From JAEUJM01 sp041908445 (GTDB lineage: Bacteria; Actinomycetota; Acidimicrobiia; Acidimicrobiales; DATDAH01): DNA of 64,000 nt. The position numbers and the translations under genes were made by a program. The stretch is from contig JAYRFK010000006.1 in assembly GCA_041908445.1 (NCBI GenBank), forward strand, positions 10,622-74,621, written 5' to 3'. The notes beneath the pieces were generated by a model. That model was not told where the DNA came from, did not search any database, and saw only the letters and a list, made by a program, of their open reading frames with translations. This document shows, piece after piece, positions 53,341 to 61,747 of the stretch; within the stretch, counting starts at the first letter, position 1; the number at the start of each line of letters is the position of its first letter.

Positions 53341-53361
53341 TCGGTATGACTCGGTTATACT
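53341..53361 (+). promoter_or_regulatory. Promoter and likely operator of the MazEF-like module
   Basis: Two 10-bp direct repeats, TCGGTATGAC and TCGGTTATAC, overlap the near-consensus -10 box TATACT (53356-53361), which ends 8 bp before the GTG at 53370. An antitoxin bound to the repeats would cover the -10 box. Confidence 0.55.
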
Positions 53362-53369
53362 CGCCGGTC

Positions 53370-53603
53370 GTGAAGATCGCGATCTCGATCCCCGACGAGC
53401 TCTTCGCCGCCGGTGATCGCCTCGCCGCCCGTCGTGGCGTCTCGCGCAGCGAGCTGTACGCCTCCGCGCTGGCGCACGAGCTCGCCGGTGCGGACGACGG
53501 CGACGTCACCGCCGCGCTCGATGCCGTCTACGACGGGTCGTCCAGCGTGCTCGACGCCGACCTCGCCGACTCGCAGCGCGCCCTGCTCGCCCGCGAGCCG
53601 TGA
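53370..53603 (+). CDS. Ribbon-helix-helix antitoxin (MazE-like)
   Basis: A 77-residue protein from GTG 53370: VKIAISIPDELFAAGDRLAARRGVSRSELYASALAHELA is a ribbon-helix-helix domain and DSQRALLAREP the toxin-binding tail. Longer upstream frames are rejected because the promoter sits inside them. Its stop overlaps the toxin start (GTGA). Leaderless. Confidence 0.85.
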   Translation: MKIAISIPDELFAAGDRLAARRGVSRSELYASALAHELAGADDGDVTAALDAVYDGSSSVLDADLADSQRALLAREP

Positions 53604-53944
53604 TCCGCCGCGGGGAGCTCTGGTGGGCCGACCTCGGCCCGCCCCGGGGGTCGGCGCCGGCGCGTCGGCGCCCGGTCCTCGTCGTCTCCGCCGACGCCTG
53701 GAACCGGAGTCGGATCGACACCGTCACCTGTGTGGCGGTCACGAGCAACCTGCGGCTGGCCGATGCCCCGGGGAACGTGCTGCTGCCCGATGGCACCGGT
53801 GGTCTCGACGAGGACTCGGTCGCGAACGTGTCCCAGGTGGTGACCCTCGACAAGGCATGGCTCACCGAGCGCATCGGCTCGCTCGACCATGCGCTCTCCA
53901 GCCGAGTCGACGACGGCCTCCGCCGCGCCCTCGACCTTCGCTGA
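53600..53944 (+). CDS. mazF: MazF-family endoribonuclease toxin
   Basis: A 114-residue PemK/MazF fold: RRGELWWADLGPPRGSAPARRRPVLVVSADAWN (with the catalytic Arg region RRRPVLVV), CVAVTSNLRLADAPGNVLLP (conserved Thr/Ser), and VANVSQVVTLDKAWLTERIG. MazF enzymes cleave mRNA or tRNA at short sequence motifs. GTG start in a 4-bp overlap with the antitoxin gene. Confidence 0.92.
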   Translation: MIRRGELWWADLGPPRGSAPARRRPVLVVSADAWNRSRIDTVTCVAVTSNLRLADAPGNVLLPDGTGGLDEDSVANVSQVVTLDKAWLTERIGSLDHALSSRVDDGLRRALDLR

Positions 53945-53991
53945 TCCGATCACCCACGCTCGCGGAGGGTCGCGGTCTAGCGTCGGCGGGG

Positions 53992-55014
53992 ATGGAGACC
54001 CTGCCGGCGTCGGCCTACCGGGATCCAGAGGTCTACGCCGCGGAGCGGGCCGCGGTGTTCGGGCGGGAGTGGCTGGTGTTCGCCCGGGCCGACGAGGTGA
54101 CCGGACCGGGGACGAGCGTGGCCAAGGCCCTCGCCGGCTACCCGCTCGTCGTCGTGCGCGACCTCGCCGGCGACCTGCGGGGCTTCCACAACGTCTGTCG
54201 CCACCGCGCGGCGCAGGTGGCCAAGGACGGAAGCCACCCGTGCAAGGGTGGCCTCGTCTGCGGTTACCACGGCTGGAGCTACGAGCTCGACGGCTCGCTC
54301 CGCAAGGCCCGGGACTTCGGCGAGGCCGACGTCGAGGGCGGGGCGCCGCTCGATCCTGACGAATGGGGCCTGCACCCGATCGCGGTGGGGGAGTGGTGCG
54401 GCCTGGTGTGGGTGAACCTCGACCCGGTGGCGCCGGCGCTGCTCGACGACCTCGGCGGGTTCGCGGCCGAGGCCGACGCCTTCCACGTCGCCGACTACCG
54501 CTTCAGCCACGAGGTCGTCCACGACCTGGCCTGCAACTGGAAGACCTACTGCGACAACTACCTCGAGGGCTACCACGTCCCCTTCCTGCACCCGGAGCTG
54601 AACCGGGAGCTCGACATGGCGACCTACCGGGTCGAGGTGCGTGACGAGGACCGCTACTGCATCCACTCGTCCAAGACCCGCACCGGCACGCTCAGCGCCG
54701 GCCGCTGGCTGTTCCGCTGGCCCAACCTGGCCCTGAACCTCTACCCGGACGGGATGAACGTCGAGCGCATCCTGCCCAACGGCCCCGACCGCACGACCAT
54801 CGTCTACACGTACTGGTTCTGCGAGCCCGGCAGCGCCGGTGCGAAGGAGTCCGAGCGCCTCTCGATGCTGCTGATGGACGAGGACAAGGCGATGTGCGAG
54901 GAGGTCCAGCGCAACCTCGACGCCGGCGTCTACGACGCCGGGGTGCTGAGCCCCCGCCACGAGGCCGGCGTCGCCCAGTTCCAGTCCCTCTGGCGGTCGG
55001 CGCTCGACCGCTGA
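53992..55014 (+). CDS. Rieske non-heme iron oxygenase, alpha-subunit type
   Basis: A 340-residue protein. The Rieske [2Fe-2S] centre uses Cys69-x-His71 (NVCRHRAA) and Cys90-x-x-His93 (LVCGYHGWSY). The catalytic iron region is CNWKTYCDNYLEGYHVPFLHPEL, with the bridging Asp and two His. This DNYLEGYH pattern resembles choline/carnitine/glycine-betaine monooxygenase-type enzymes more than aromatic dioxygenases; the substrate is uncertain. No small subunit, ferredoxin or reductase gene adjoins, so electrons come from elsewhere. TAGCGT ends 8 bp before the ATG (leaderless). It runs convergent with the metallo-hydrolase. Confidence 0.88.
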   Translation: METLPASAYRDPEVYAAERAAVFGREWLVFARADEVTGPGTSVAKALAGYPLVVVRDLAGDLRGFHNVCRHRAAQVAKDGSHPCKGGLVCGYHGWSYELDGSLRKARDFGEADVEGGAPLDPDEWGLHPIAVGEWCGLVWVNLDPVAPALLDDLGGFAAEADAFHVADYRFSHEVVHDLACNWKTYCDNYLEGYHVPFLHPELNRELDMATYRVEVRDEDRYCIHSSKTRTGTLSAGRWLFRWPNLALNLYPDGMNVERILPNGPDRTTIVYTYWFCEPGSAGAKESERLSMLLMDEDKAMCEEVQRNLDAGVYDAGVLSPRHEAGVAQFQSLWRSALDR

Positions 55015-55042
55015 CGCCCGCCGCCCGGACGGGACCCGACCG

Positions 55043-55957
55043 TCAGGCGCCGGTGACGGCCTGCAGGGGGTCGAGGACCCGCACCGGGGTGCCCGGGGCC
55101 ACCCGGGCCACGTCGGCGACGAACCCGCCGAGGTTGACGTTGAACGAGAAGCCCATGTCGTCGGCCGCGAGGGGCCGGAAGAAGTCGTCGTGGTGGTGGG
55201 CCACGACCACCTTCGGCGAGAGGCGGCCGAGCACCCGCTCGACGAAGCGGTCGGTGTAGACGCGGCCGGCGATGCCGCAGAGGAACACGTCGACGTCGCG
55301 GTCGCCGATCTCGTCGTCGACGAGGTCGGCGCTGCCCTGGTGGTAGACCGTCGTGCCCGCCACCTCGATGGCAATGCCCCAGACCTGGCCGCAGCGGTAG
55401 GCGCCCGCGCCGAGGTGGTCGAGCGAGTCGCAGGTGAGCTCGCCGTCGCTCGGCACGGCCAGGCCGAACAGCAGCTTGGAATGGCGGCTCGGCGTGAAGC
55501 GGACGGTGAAGGGCCCGATCTCGTACGGCTGGTGGGGCTCGACCGCGACGGCGAGGTCGGGCCGGCCGTGGAGGGCGAGCAGGTGTTGCGCCGACGACGA
55601 GCCGTAGACCGGGCAATCGTGGGCGGCCGCCACCGCGGCGGCGTCGATCGCATGGTCGAAGTGGGTGTGGCCGAGCAGGACGGCGTCGGCCGCGGGGAGC
55701 AGGTCGGCGACGAGACCGGCGTCGGCGTGCAGCGGGCGGCGCTGGCGGGCCACGTCGCCGAGCGGCGCCCGGGAGACGTAGGGGTCGATGAGGATCGTCG
55801 TGCCCTCGTACGTGAGGCGGAACCCGGCGGTGCCCAGCCACTGCACCTCGAGGCCGGCGGGTAGGTGGTCGGCGGCGCCGCCCCGCCCCCAGTTCAGGTC
55901 CCGCTGCACCCCTGGGTCGTCCCGGTGCCGCAGCGGCAGCCAGCTCGGTCGCTCCAC
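55043..55957 (-). CDS. Metallo-beta-lactamase-fold hydrolase (UlaG-like)
   Basis: A 304-residue protein starting at GTG 55957. VQWLGTAGFRLTYEGTTILIDPYVSR is the typical start of the UlaG/MBL-fold group; the metal site is HTHFDHAID with further ligands in SRHS, YHQGSADLVDD and VVVAHHHDDFF. Such enzymes cleave lactones or phosphodiesters; the substrate is unknown. Transcribed divergently from the RetSat-like gene. Confidence 0.85.
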   Translation of the reverse strand: MERPSWLPLRHRDDPGVQRDLNWGRGGAADHLPAGLEVQWLGTAGFRLTYEGTTILIDPYVSRAPLGDVARQRRPLHADAGLVADLLPAADAVLLGHTHFDHAIDAAAVAAAHDCPVYGSSSAQHLLALHGRPDLAVAVEPHQPYEIGPFTVRFTPSRHSKLLFGLAVPSDGELTCDSLDHLGAGAYRCGQVWGIAIEVAGTTVYHQGSADLVDDEIGDRDVDVFLCGIAGRVYTDRFVERVLGRLSPKVVVAHHHDDFFRPLAADDMGFSFNVNLGGFVADVARVAPGTPVRVLDPLQAVTGA

Positions 55958-56049
55958 GCCCCCAGTCTCGCCCGTTCGGACGGAGGCGCGTCGCCGGATC
56001 CGGCCAGTCCGGGACGGGTTAGCGTCGGGCCGGACACGGGGAGGGCTGC

Positions 56050-57750
56050 ATGCAAGAGCACCGGGACGAGCAGTGGGACGTCGTGGTGGTGGGGTCGGGG
56101 CCAGGCGGGCTGACCGCCGCCGCCTGCCTGGCCACCCAGGGGCGCAAGGTGCTGGTGGTGGAGCGCCACGACCTCGCCGGCGGCAACGCCCAGGTCTTCC
56201 GCCGCCACCACCAGGGGGCGGAGTACGAGTTCGACGTCGGCATCCACTACATCGGCGACTGTGGCGCCGGCGGCCTCTTCCCCAGCATCTTCGGCGCCCT
56301 CGGCGTGGGCGACCGCCTGGCGTGGCGGCCGCTCGATCCCGACGGCTTCGACACCCTCCACTTCCCCGACCTCGAGGTGCGGGTGCCGGTCGGTTGGGTC
56401 GAGTACCAGGCCCGGCTCGACGAGGCCCTGCCCGAGGACCGGGCCGGCATCGACCGCTGCGTCGACGTGCTCCGCAACGTCGCCGAGGAGGGTCGCAACC
56501 GGGTGCTGCCCGGGGTGCAGACGCCGACGTGGGACCGCTGGGCCTTCCGTCCGCTGTCCGAGCTCTTCGCCGAGTGCGAGCTGTCGCCGAAGGCGGCGGC
56601 GGTGCTCGACCACTGGTCGGGCCTCTACGGCGGCGGTCCGGCGCAGACGGCCGTGGCCATGCACGCGACCATCATCGACCACTACATGCGGGGCGCCTTC
56701 TATCCCGAGGGCGGCGGCCAGGAGCTGCCCGCCCGCCTCATCCAGGTGATCGAGGCCTTCGGCGGCGAGGTCCGCACCCTCTGCCCGGTGCGGGAGATCG
56801 TCGTGCGGGACCGGGTGGCGCGGGGCGTCGTGCTCGAGGACGGGACCGAGGTCGCCGCCCCCCTCGTCATCTCCAACGCCGATTACACCCAGACCGTCCG
56901 CGGGCTCGTCGACCCGTCGCAGTGGGACCCGGCCACCCTCGACTGGCTCGATCAGGCCACCATGACCGTCGGGCTGGTCTGCGTCTACGTGATCGTCGAC
57001 ATCGAGCTCAGCGGCCCGAACACGAACTACTTCGTCTTCCCGACCTACGAGACCGACGAGCTCTACGGCCGCCTCTACGCCGGCGAGGGCATGGACCCCG
57101 AGGCGATGTTCGCCTACGTCGCGATGGCGTCGCGCAAGGACCCGGGCAACGCCCGCCTCTGCCCGCCCGGCCACACCAACTTCCAGGTGATGACCCTGGC
57201 GCCGGCGGGCTACGAGTACTGGGGCGTCGATCGGGGGCCGACCGAAGGCGGTGAGCCCTACCGTCGCAACGAGGCCTACCGGGCCCGCAAGGCCGAGCTC
57301 ACCGAGCACCTCCTCGAGGCGGCCGAGCAGGTGCTCGGGCCCTTCCGGGACCACATCGTCCACGTGGAGACGGCCACGCCGCTCAGCCACGAGCGCTACA
57401 CCCATTCCACCGGGGGGACGAGCTACGGCTTCGTCCACTCGCCGGACCAGACCGGCGACAAGCGGCCGCAGCACAAGACCGAGATCGCCGGCCTGTGGGT
57501 CGTCGGCCAGAACACGACCTCAGGGCACGGCATCGCCGGCGCCATGGTCGGCGGCGTCCACTGCGCCGGCGAGATCCTCAGCCGACCGCTGCTCGTCGAG
57601 ATGATCATGGGCACGCCACTCGCCGACCCCGCCGCCATCCCGGCCGACCCGCCCGACTTCGACCCAATAGAGTGGAGCCGCGGCGCCCGCCTCCGCGAGC
57701 GCCGCGCCGAAGGGCGCACCGCCCGCGCCGCCGCCACCCCCGCCTCCTGA
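56050..57750 (+). CDS. FAD-dependent RetSat/CrtI-like oxidoreductase
   Basis: A 566-residue flavoprotein. The FAD dinucleotide fold VVVVGSGPGGLTAAACLATQGRKVLVVERHDLAGGNA is followed by YEFDVGIHYIGD, a motif shared with retinol saturase (RetSat) and carotenoid isomerases, and a C-terminal GLWVVGQNTTSGHGIAGAMVGG FAD motif. It likely saturates or isomerises a polyene or another lipid; the substrate is unknown. No carotenoid genes lie nearby. ATG with GGGGAGGGCTGC upstream; TAGCGT about 24 bp before it. Followed by a 17-bp-arm hairpin shared with the convergent gene. Confidence 0.85.
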   Translation: MQEHRDEQWDVVVVGSGPGGLTAAACLATQGRKVLVVERHDLAGGNAQVFRRHHQGAEYEFDVGIHYIGDCGAGGLFPSIFGALGVGDRLAWRPLDPDGFDTLHFPDLEVRVPVGWVEYQARLDEALPEDRAGIDRCVDVLRNVAEEGRNRVLPGVQTPTWDRWAFRPLSELFAECELSPKAAAVLDHWSGLYGGGPAQTAVAMHATIIDHYMRGAFYPEGGGQELPARLIQVIEAFGGEVRTLCPVREIVVRDRVARGVVLEDGTEVAAPLVISNADYTQTVRGLVDPSQWDPATLDWLDQATMTVGLVCVYVIVDIELSGPNTNYFVFPTYETDELYGRLYAGEGMDPEAMFAYVAMASRKDPGNARLCPPGHTNFQVMTLAPAGYEYWGVDRGPTEGGEPYRRNEAYRARKAELTEHLLEAAEQVLGPFRDHIVHVETATPLSHERYTHSTGGTSYGFVHSPDQTGDKRPQHKTEIAGLWVVGQNTTSGHGIAGAMVGGVHCAGEILSRPLLVEMIMGTPLADPAAIPADPPDFDPIEWSRGARLRERRAEGRTARAAATPAS

Positions 57751-57757
57751 TCTCTCG

Positions 57758-57806
57758 TTCTTCCAGCAGAAACGCGCGGTACCACCTTCCGTTTCTGCTG
57801 GAAGAA
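57758..57806. terminator. Bidirectional terminator with 17-bp perfect arms
   Basis: TTCTTCCAGCAGAAACG (57758-57774) and its exact reverse complement (57790-57806) flank a 15-nt loop. It lies between convergent genes ending at 57750 and 57812. The arms are AT-richer than the genome and give a T run at either end, as in classic bidirectional terminators. Confidence 0.75.
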
Positions 57807-57811
57807 GGGGG

Positions 57812-58678
57812 CTACCAGGAGATGCCGATGGGGTTGACCGACGGCAGGACGCCGCTCTCGGCCAGCGCCTTGGCGAGGGGGCGGACGAGGCCGTGCAGGC
57901 GCTCGGTGTCGTCGGCGCCGAGGGCCAGCCAGGGGGCGACGTCGGTCTGGTCGGTGCAGAGCTCGACCGAGTCGCGGAGCGCCCGGCCCGCCTCGGTGGC
58001 CTCGTCGGGGCGGCCGGGGGTCAGCAGCCCCCGCTCGGTGAGCCCCGCCTCGGCCGCCGCCCACTGCTCGTCGGTCCAGCCGCGGGCGGGCTGCAGGACC
58101 GCGCGCGGCGGGCCACCCACCGCCGTCACCATCACGTGGCACTGGCAGCCGTCGAGGTTGGCGGCGAGCAGGGCGGCGTTGTGGCCGTCCCCGCGGTACT
58201 CGCGCAGCAGGGTGAGCGCCTGCCAGAGCGCCAGGTGCGGCTCGGCGGGCCAGTCGAGGTCGAGGTGGGCGGCGAAGAAGAGCCGCCCGGGGGTGGGGCA
58301 GGCCTCGGCCGCCCGGCGGGCGAGCGCCGCCGCCTCGCGCACCTCGGGCCCGGCGAGCACCGACGGGTCGTCGAGGTGGGCCCGCAGGGAGGCGTCCATG
58401 CCCGCGAGGCGGGCGGCCCACACATCGGCGGGCGACGCCAGGGACCACACCTCGGGAACGGCGCGGGCCACGAAGTCCGGGGCGAAGTTGTAGAAGGCGG
58501 CGGTGACGACCGGGGCGCCGACCGCCCCGAGCGGTGCCGCCCGCGTGGCGAAGTAGCCCCGCCAGAACCCCCGCAGCCCGCCCGCCTCCCACGCCGCCCG
58601 GGACTCGGGGGCGAAGTAGGTGAGGGCGTGGACCGGCTCACCCACCGCCCAGAGCCGCCGTGCCGTGGTGGCGTCCAT
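57812..58678 (-). CDS. SCO6745-family protein
   Basis: A 288-residue, mainly helical protein of the actinobacterial SCO6745 family (ALTYFAPESRAAWEAGGLRGFWRGYFATRAAPLG at residues about 18-52; ACPTPGRLFFAAHLDLDWPAEPHLALWQALTLLREYRGDGHNAALLAANLDGCQCHV in the middle; WTDEQWAAAEAGLTERGLL towards the end, which resembles a degenerate winged helix). The conserved EYRGDGHN segment is the family hallmark. Function not established. ATG at 58678; divergent from the agmatine deiminase gene with about 55 bp between. Confidence 0.8.
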   Translation of the reverse strand: MDATTARRLWAVGEPVHALTYFAPESRAAWEAGGLRGFWRGYFATRAAPLGAVGAPVVTAAFYNFAPDFVARAVPEVWSLASPADVWAARLAGMDASLRAHLDDPSVLAGPEVREAAALARRAAEACPTPGRLFFAAHLDLDWPAEPHLALWQALTLLREYRGDGHNAALLAANLDGCQCHVMVTAVGGPPRAVLQPARGWTDEQWAAAEAGLTERGLLTPGRPDEATEAGRALRDSVELCTDQTDVAPWLALGADDTERLHGLVRPLAKALAESGVLPSVNPIGISW

Positions 58679-58734
58679 GCTCTGACGCTACGCCCACCGG
58701 GACCGGGGCCCCGCCGGCGTAGCAAGATGGCCGG

Positions 58735-59778
58735 GTGATGCTGGGCGAGACGGAGCCGGGGGCGTCGACGCCCCACACCGATGGGATGGCGATGCCGCCC
58801 GAGTGGGCGCCGCACGAGCGCTGTGTGATCGCGTGGCCGGCGCGGGCGTCGATGTGGGGCGACCTGCTCGCCGCCGCCAAGGACGACCACGCCGAGATCG
58901 CCCGCACCATCTCCCGCTACGAGCCGGTGCTGCTGGTGGCCCGCCCGGGCGAGGGCGCCGAGGCGGCCGCCGCCTGCGAGGCGGGCAGCTACGACATCGA
59001 GGTCGTGGAGTGGCCCATCGACGACTCGTGGGCCCGCGACATCGGGGCCATCGTGGTCACCGACGACGCCGGCCGGCGGGCGGGGGTCGACTTCGCCTTC
59101 AACTCGTGGGGCGAGAAGTTCCTGCCCTACGACGAGGACGCCCGCTTCGCCGAGCGCATGTGCGCCCACCTCGGCCTCGACCGCTACGACGCCTCGCACG
59201 TCGTGCTCGAGGGCGGGTCGATCACCGTCGACGGCGCCGGCACCGTGATCACGACCGAGGAGTGCCTGCTCGACCCCAACCGCAACCCCGACCTGTCCAA
59301 GGACCACCTCGAGGCCGAGCTCGAGACGTGGCTCGGCGTCGAGCGGGTCGTGTGGCTGCCGTTCGGGCTGGTCGAGGACGACGACACCGACGGCCACGTC
59401 GACAACGTGGCCGCCTGCGTGGCGCCCGGCGTGGTGGTGGCCCAGACGACCGGCGACCGCACCAACCCGAACTACGGGCGCCTCCACCGCAACCTCGAGG
59501 TTCTGGAGGCCGCCGGCTACGAGGTGCGCACGGTCGACGTGCTGCCCTACGCCGAGGTCGGGGGCGAGACCGTGGTGGTCCCGCCCACCAACTTCTACCT
59601 GGCCAACGGCGCGTGCATCGTCCCGGTCACCGCCGGCGCCGACCTCGACAAGGCCCTCGACGCCGTCCAGTCGGCCGTCCCCGACCGGGAGGTGGTCGGC
59701 GTGCCCGGCACGGTGCTGGCCTTCGGCGGTGGCGGCGTCCACTGCATCACCCAGCAGGTGCCGGCGGTGGCGCCGTGA
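58735..59778 (+). CDS. aguA: Agmatine deiminase
   Basis: A 347-residue PAD-superfamily enzyme. It has MPPEWAPHERCVIAWPAR, DDSWARDIGAIVV, HVVLEGGSITVDG, DTDGHVDNVA with the catalytic His, and the nucleophile Cys337 in GGGGVHCITQQ. It converts agmatine to N-carbamoylputrescine plus ammonia. Start at GTG 58735 or ATG 58738, next to each other. The next gene encodes the following enzyme of the pathway, which strongly supports the assignment. A perfect 44-bp palindrome lies between them. Confidence 0.93.
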   Translation: MMLGETEPGASTPHTDGMAMPPEWAPHERCVIAWPARASMWGDLLAAAKDDHAEIARTISRYEPVLLVARPGEGAEAAAACEAGSYDIEVVEWPIDDSWARDIGAIVVTDDAGRRAGVDFAFNSWGEKFLPYDEDARFAERMCAHLGLDRYDASHVVLEGGSITVDGAGTVITTEECLLDPNRNPDLSKDHLEAELETWLGVERVVWLPFGLVEDDDTDGHVDNVAACVAPGVVVAQTTGDRTNPNYGRLHRNLEVLEAAGYEVRTVDVLPYAEVGGETVVVPPTNFYLANGACIVPVTAGADLDKALDAVQSAVPDREVVGVPGTVLAFGGGGVHCITQQVPAVAP

Positions 59779-59796
59779 CCGCCCGTCTGAATCGAA

Positions 59797-59840
59797 CTGG
59801 CTCCCGATTTCGGTGCCAGGGCACCGAAATCGGGAGCCAG
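59797..59840. repeat. 44-bp palindrome with 21-bp perfect arms between aguA and aguB
   Basis: The left arm 59797-59817 (CTGGCTCCCGATTTCGGTGCC with its exact complement at 59820-59840) flanks a 2-nt centre. It lies 18 bp after aguA and 62 bp before aguB. It would form an extremely stable hairpin in RNA, so it may terminate or attenuate transcription into aguB, or be a mobile REP/MITE-like element. Confidence 0.7.
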
Positions 59841-59902
59841 AACAAGCGGGCGCACGAGGGTTGCACCGACGAGCGCCGGGTCGACGAGGGAGGAAGCGCC
59901 CG

Positions 59903-60850
59903 GTGAGCGAGCCGATCCGGCTCCTGGTCGCCGACGGCGTGCCGGACTCGCCGGCACGCGTCGACGCCCCCACCCGGCCCCCGTTCCGCATCGGCGCCGT
60001 GCAGCACCGCTGGCACCCCGACCCGGCCGAGCACCGGGCGGCGCTGGCCGAGGGCGTGCGCATGGCCGCCGGCGAGGGCGCCGAGCTCGTCTGCCTCCAG
60101 GAGCTCACCCTCTCGCCGTACTTCGCCATCACCGCCGACGGCCCCGCCGCCGCGGGTGCCGAGCCCGAGGACCTGCCCGGCGGCCCCACCTTCGAGCTCG
60201 CCGCCACCCTCGCCGCCGAGACCGGGGCCGCCGTCCACGCCTCGCTCTACGAGCGCCCGGCGTCCGACGAGGTGGGCACCGACGGCCTGGCCTACAACAC
60301 CGCCATCGTCGTCACCCCCGACGGCGAGCTCGCCGCCCGTACCCGCAAGCTCCACATCCCCATCACCGCGGGCTACTACGAGGACAAGTACTTCCGGAAG
60401 GGCGACGGCGGCTACCCCGTGGTGGCCCTCGGCGAGGCCCGCTTCGGCTTCCCGACCTGCTGGGACCAGTGGTTCCCCGAGCTCGCCCGGGCCTACTCGC
60501 TCGGCGGCGCCGACGTGATCGTCTACCCGACGGCCATCGGCTCCGAGCCCGACCACCCCGGCTTCGACACGCAGCCGCTGTGGGAGCAGGTGATCCGGGG
60601 CAACGGCATCGCCAACGGCACCTTCATGGTGGCGGTCAACCGCATCGGCGAGGAGCCGCCACTCACGTTCTACGGCTCGTCGTTCATCAGCGACCCGTAC
60701 GGGCGGGTGTTGGTGCAGGCGCCCCGCAACGAGCCCGCCGTGCTCGTGGCCGACCTCGACCTCGACCAGCGCCGCGACTGGCTCGACCTCTTCCCCTTCC
60801 TCACCACCCGCCGCCCCGACACCTACGCCCCGCTGGTCGACGAAGGCTGA
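59903..60850 (+). CDS. aguB: N-carbamoylputrescine amidase
   Basis: A 315-residue nitrilase-superfamily amidase. The catalytic triad is Glu67 (LQELTLSPYF), Lys149 (RTRKLHIP) and Cys186 (FPTCWDQWFPE). The CWDQWFPE-AR and GGADVIVYPTAIGSEP segments are typical of AguB. It hydrolyses N-carbamoylputrescine to putrescine, CO2 and ammonia. The GTG start has GGGAGG about 10 bp upstream. About 30 residues precede the usual N-terminus. Confidence 0.93.
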   Translation: MSEPIRLLVADGVPDSPARVDAPTRPPFRIGAVQHRWHPDPAEHRAALAEGVRMAAGEGAELVCLQELTLSPYFAITADGPAAAGAEPEDLPGGPTFELAATLAAETGAAVHASLYERPASDEVGTDGLAYNTAIVVTPDGELAARTRKLHIPITAGYYEDKYFRKGDGGYPVVALGEARFGFPTCWDQWFPELARAYSLGGADVIVYPTAIGSEPDHPGFDTQPLWEQVIRGNGIANGTFMVAVNRIGEEPPLTFYGSSFISDPYGRVLVQAPRNEPAVLVADLDLDQRRDWLDLFPFLTTRRPDTYAPLVDEG

Positions 60851-60931
60851 CGCGGACCTGACGGCGACCTGACCGCGCCGGCCGGCCCGGGCTTGGCGGC
60901 GGCCCGGCCGAACGGTCACTAACGTCTGGGC

Positions 60932-61630
60932 ATGGGTGAGAGCGTCGAATTCGCGTCCAACGGCAGCACCGCCGGCGGCTACCTGGCCGTCCCCGCCTCG
61001 GGGAGCGGGCCGGGCCTGATCGTCATCCAGGAGTGGTGGGGCGTCAGCCAGAGCCTCAAGGACGTGTGCGACCGCCTCGCCGGTGAGGGCTTCGTCGCCC
61101 TGGCGCCCGATCTCTACCACGGCGAGCTGGCCGACCCCGAGCACCAGGAGATGGACAAGGCCGCGGCGCTGATGAACGCCATGCCCGCCGAGCGGGCCGG
61201 CAAGGACATGAGCGGCGCGGTCGACTACCTCGTCGCCCACGACGCCACCACCGGCGACGGCGTCGGCGTGGTCGGCTTCTGCATGGGCGGCATGCTCACC
61301 TTCCTCATCGCCGCCAACCGGGGCGACAAGGTGAAGGCCGCCGTCCCCTTCTACGGCTACCCGTCAGGTGACGGCGAGCCCGACTGGTCCGGCCTCACCG
61401 CCGTCGTCCGCGGCCACATGGCCGAGAACGACGACTTCTTCGGCCCCGAGGGCGCCCACGCGCTCGAGGCCAAGCTCCAGGGCCTCGGCAAGGACGTGAC
61501 CCTCACGGTGCACCCGGGCACCGGCCACGCCTTCATGGGCCCGCACAACGCGCTCGGCACGCTCGACGCCGAGCGGGCCGAGCAGATCTGGCCCCAGGTC
61601 TTCGCCTTCCTGCACGAGCAGCTGGGCTGA
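60932..61630 (+). CDS. Dienelactone hydrolase family protein
   Basis: A 232-residue alpha/beta hydrolase. Nucleophile Cys117 in GVVGFCMGG, Glu34 in IQEWWG (the residue that activates the Cys), Asp167 or 168 in ENDDFF and His199 in GTGHAF form the dienelactone hydrolase triad. It opens lactones such as dienelactones from aromatic breakdown; a general esterase role is also possible. TAACGT ends 6 bp before the ATG (leaderless). No aromatic degradation genes adjoin. Confidence 0.9.
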   Translation: MGESVEFASNGSTAGGYLAVPASGSGPGLIVIQEWWGVSQSLKDVCDRLAGEGFVALAPDLYHGELADPEHQEMDKAAALMNAMPAERAGKDMSGAVDYLVAHDATTGDGVGVVGFCMGGMLTFLIAANRGDKVKAAVPFYGYPSGDGEPDWSGLTAVVRGHMAENDDFFGPEGAHALEAKLQGLGKDVTLTVHPGTGHAFMGPHNALGTLDAERAEQIWPQVFAFLHEQLG

Positions 61631-61747
61631 CGGGGACCACGCCCCGGCCCGGGGGCGGCGGTCCGCACCGCCCGCCCGGCCCGAGGCGCCGCAGGATCCG
61701 GCTCGCCGCCCGGCGGCCGTGAACGGACACCCTGGGGGAGCGCCCAC

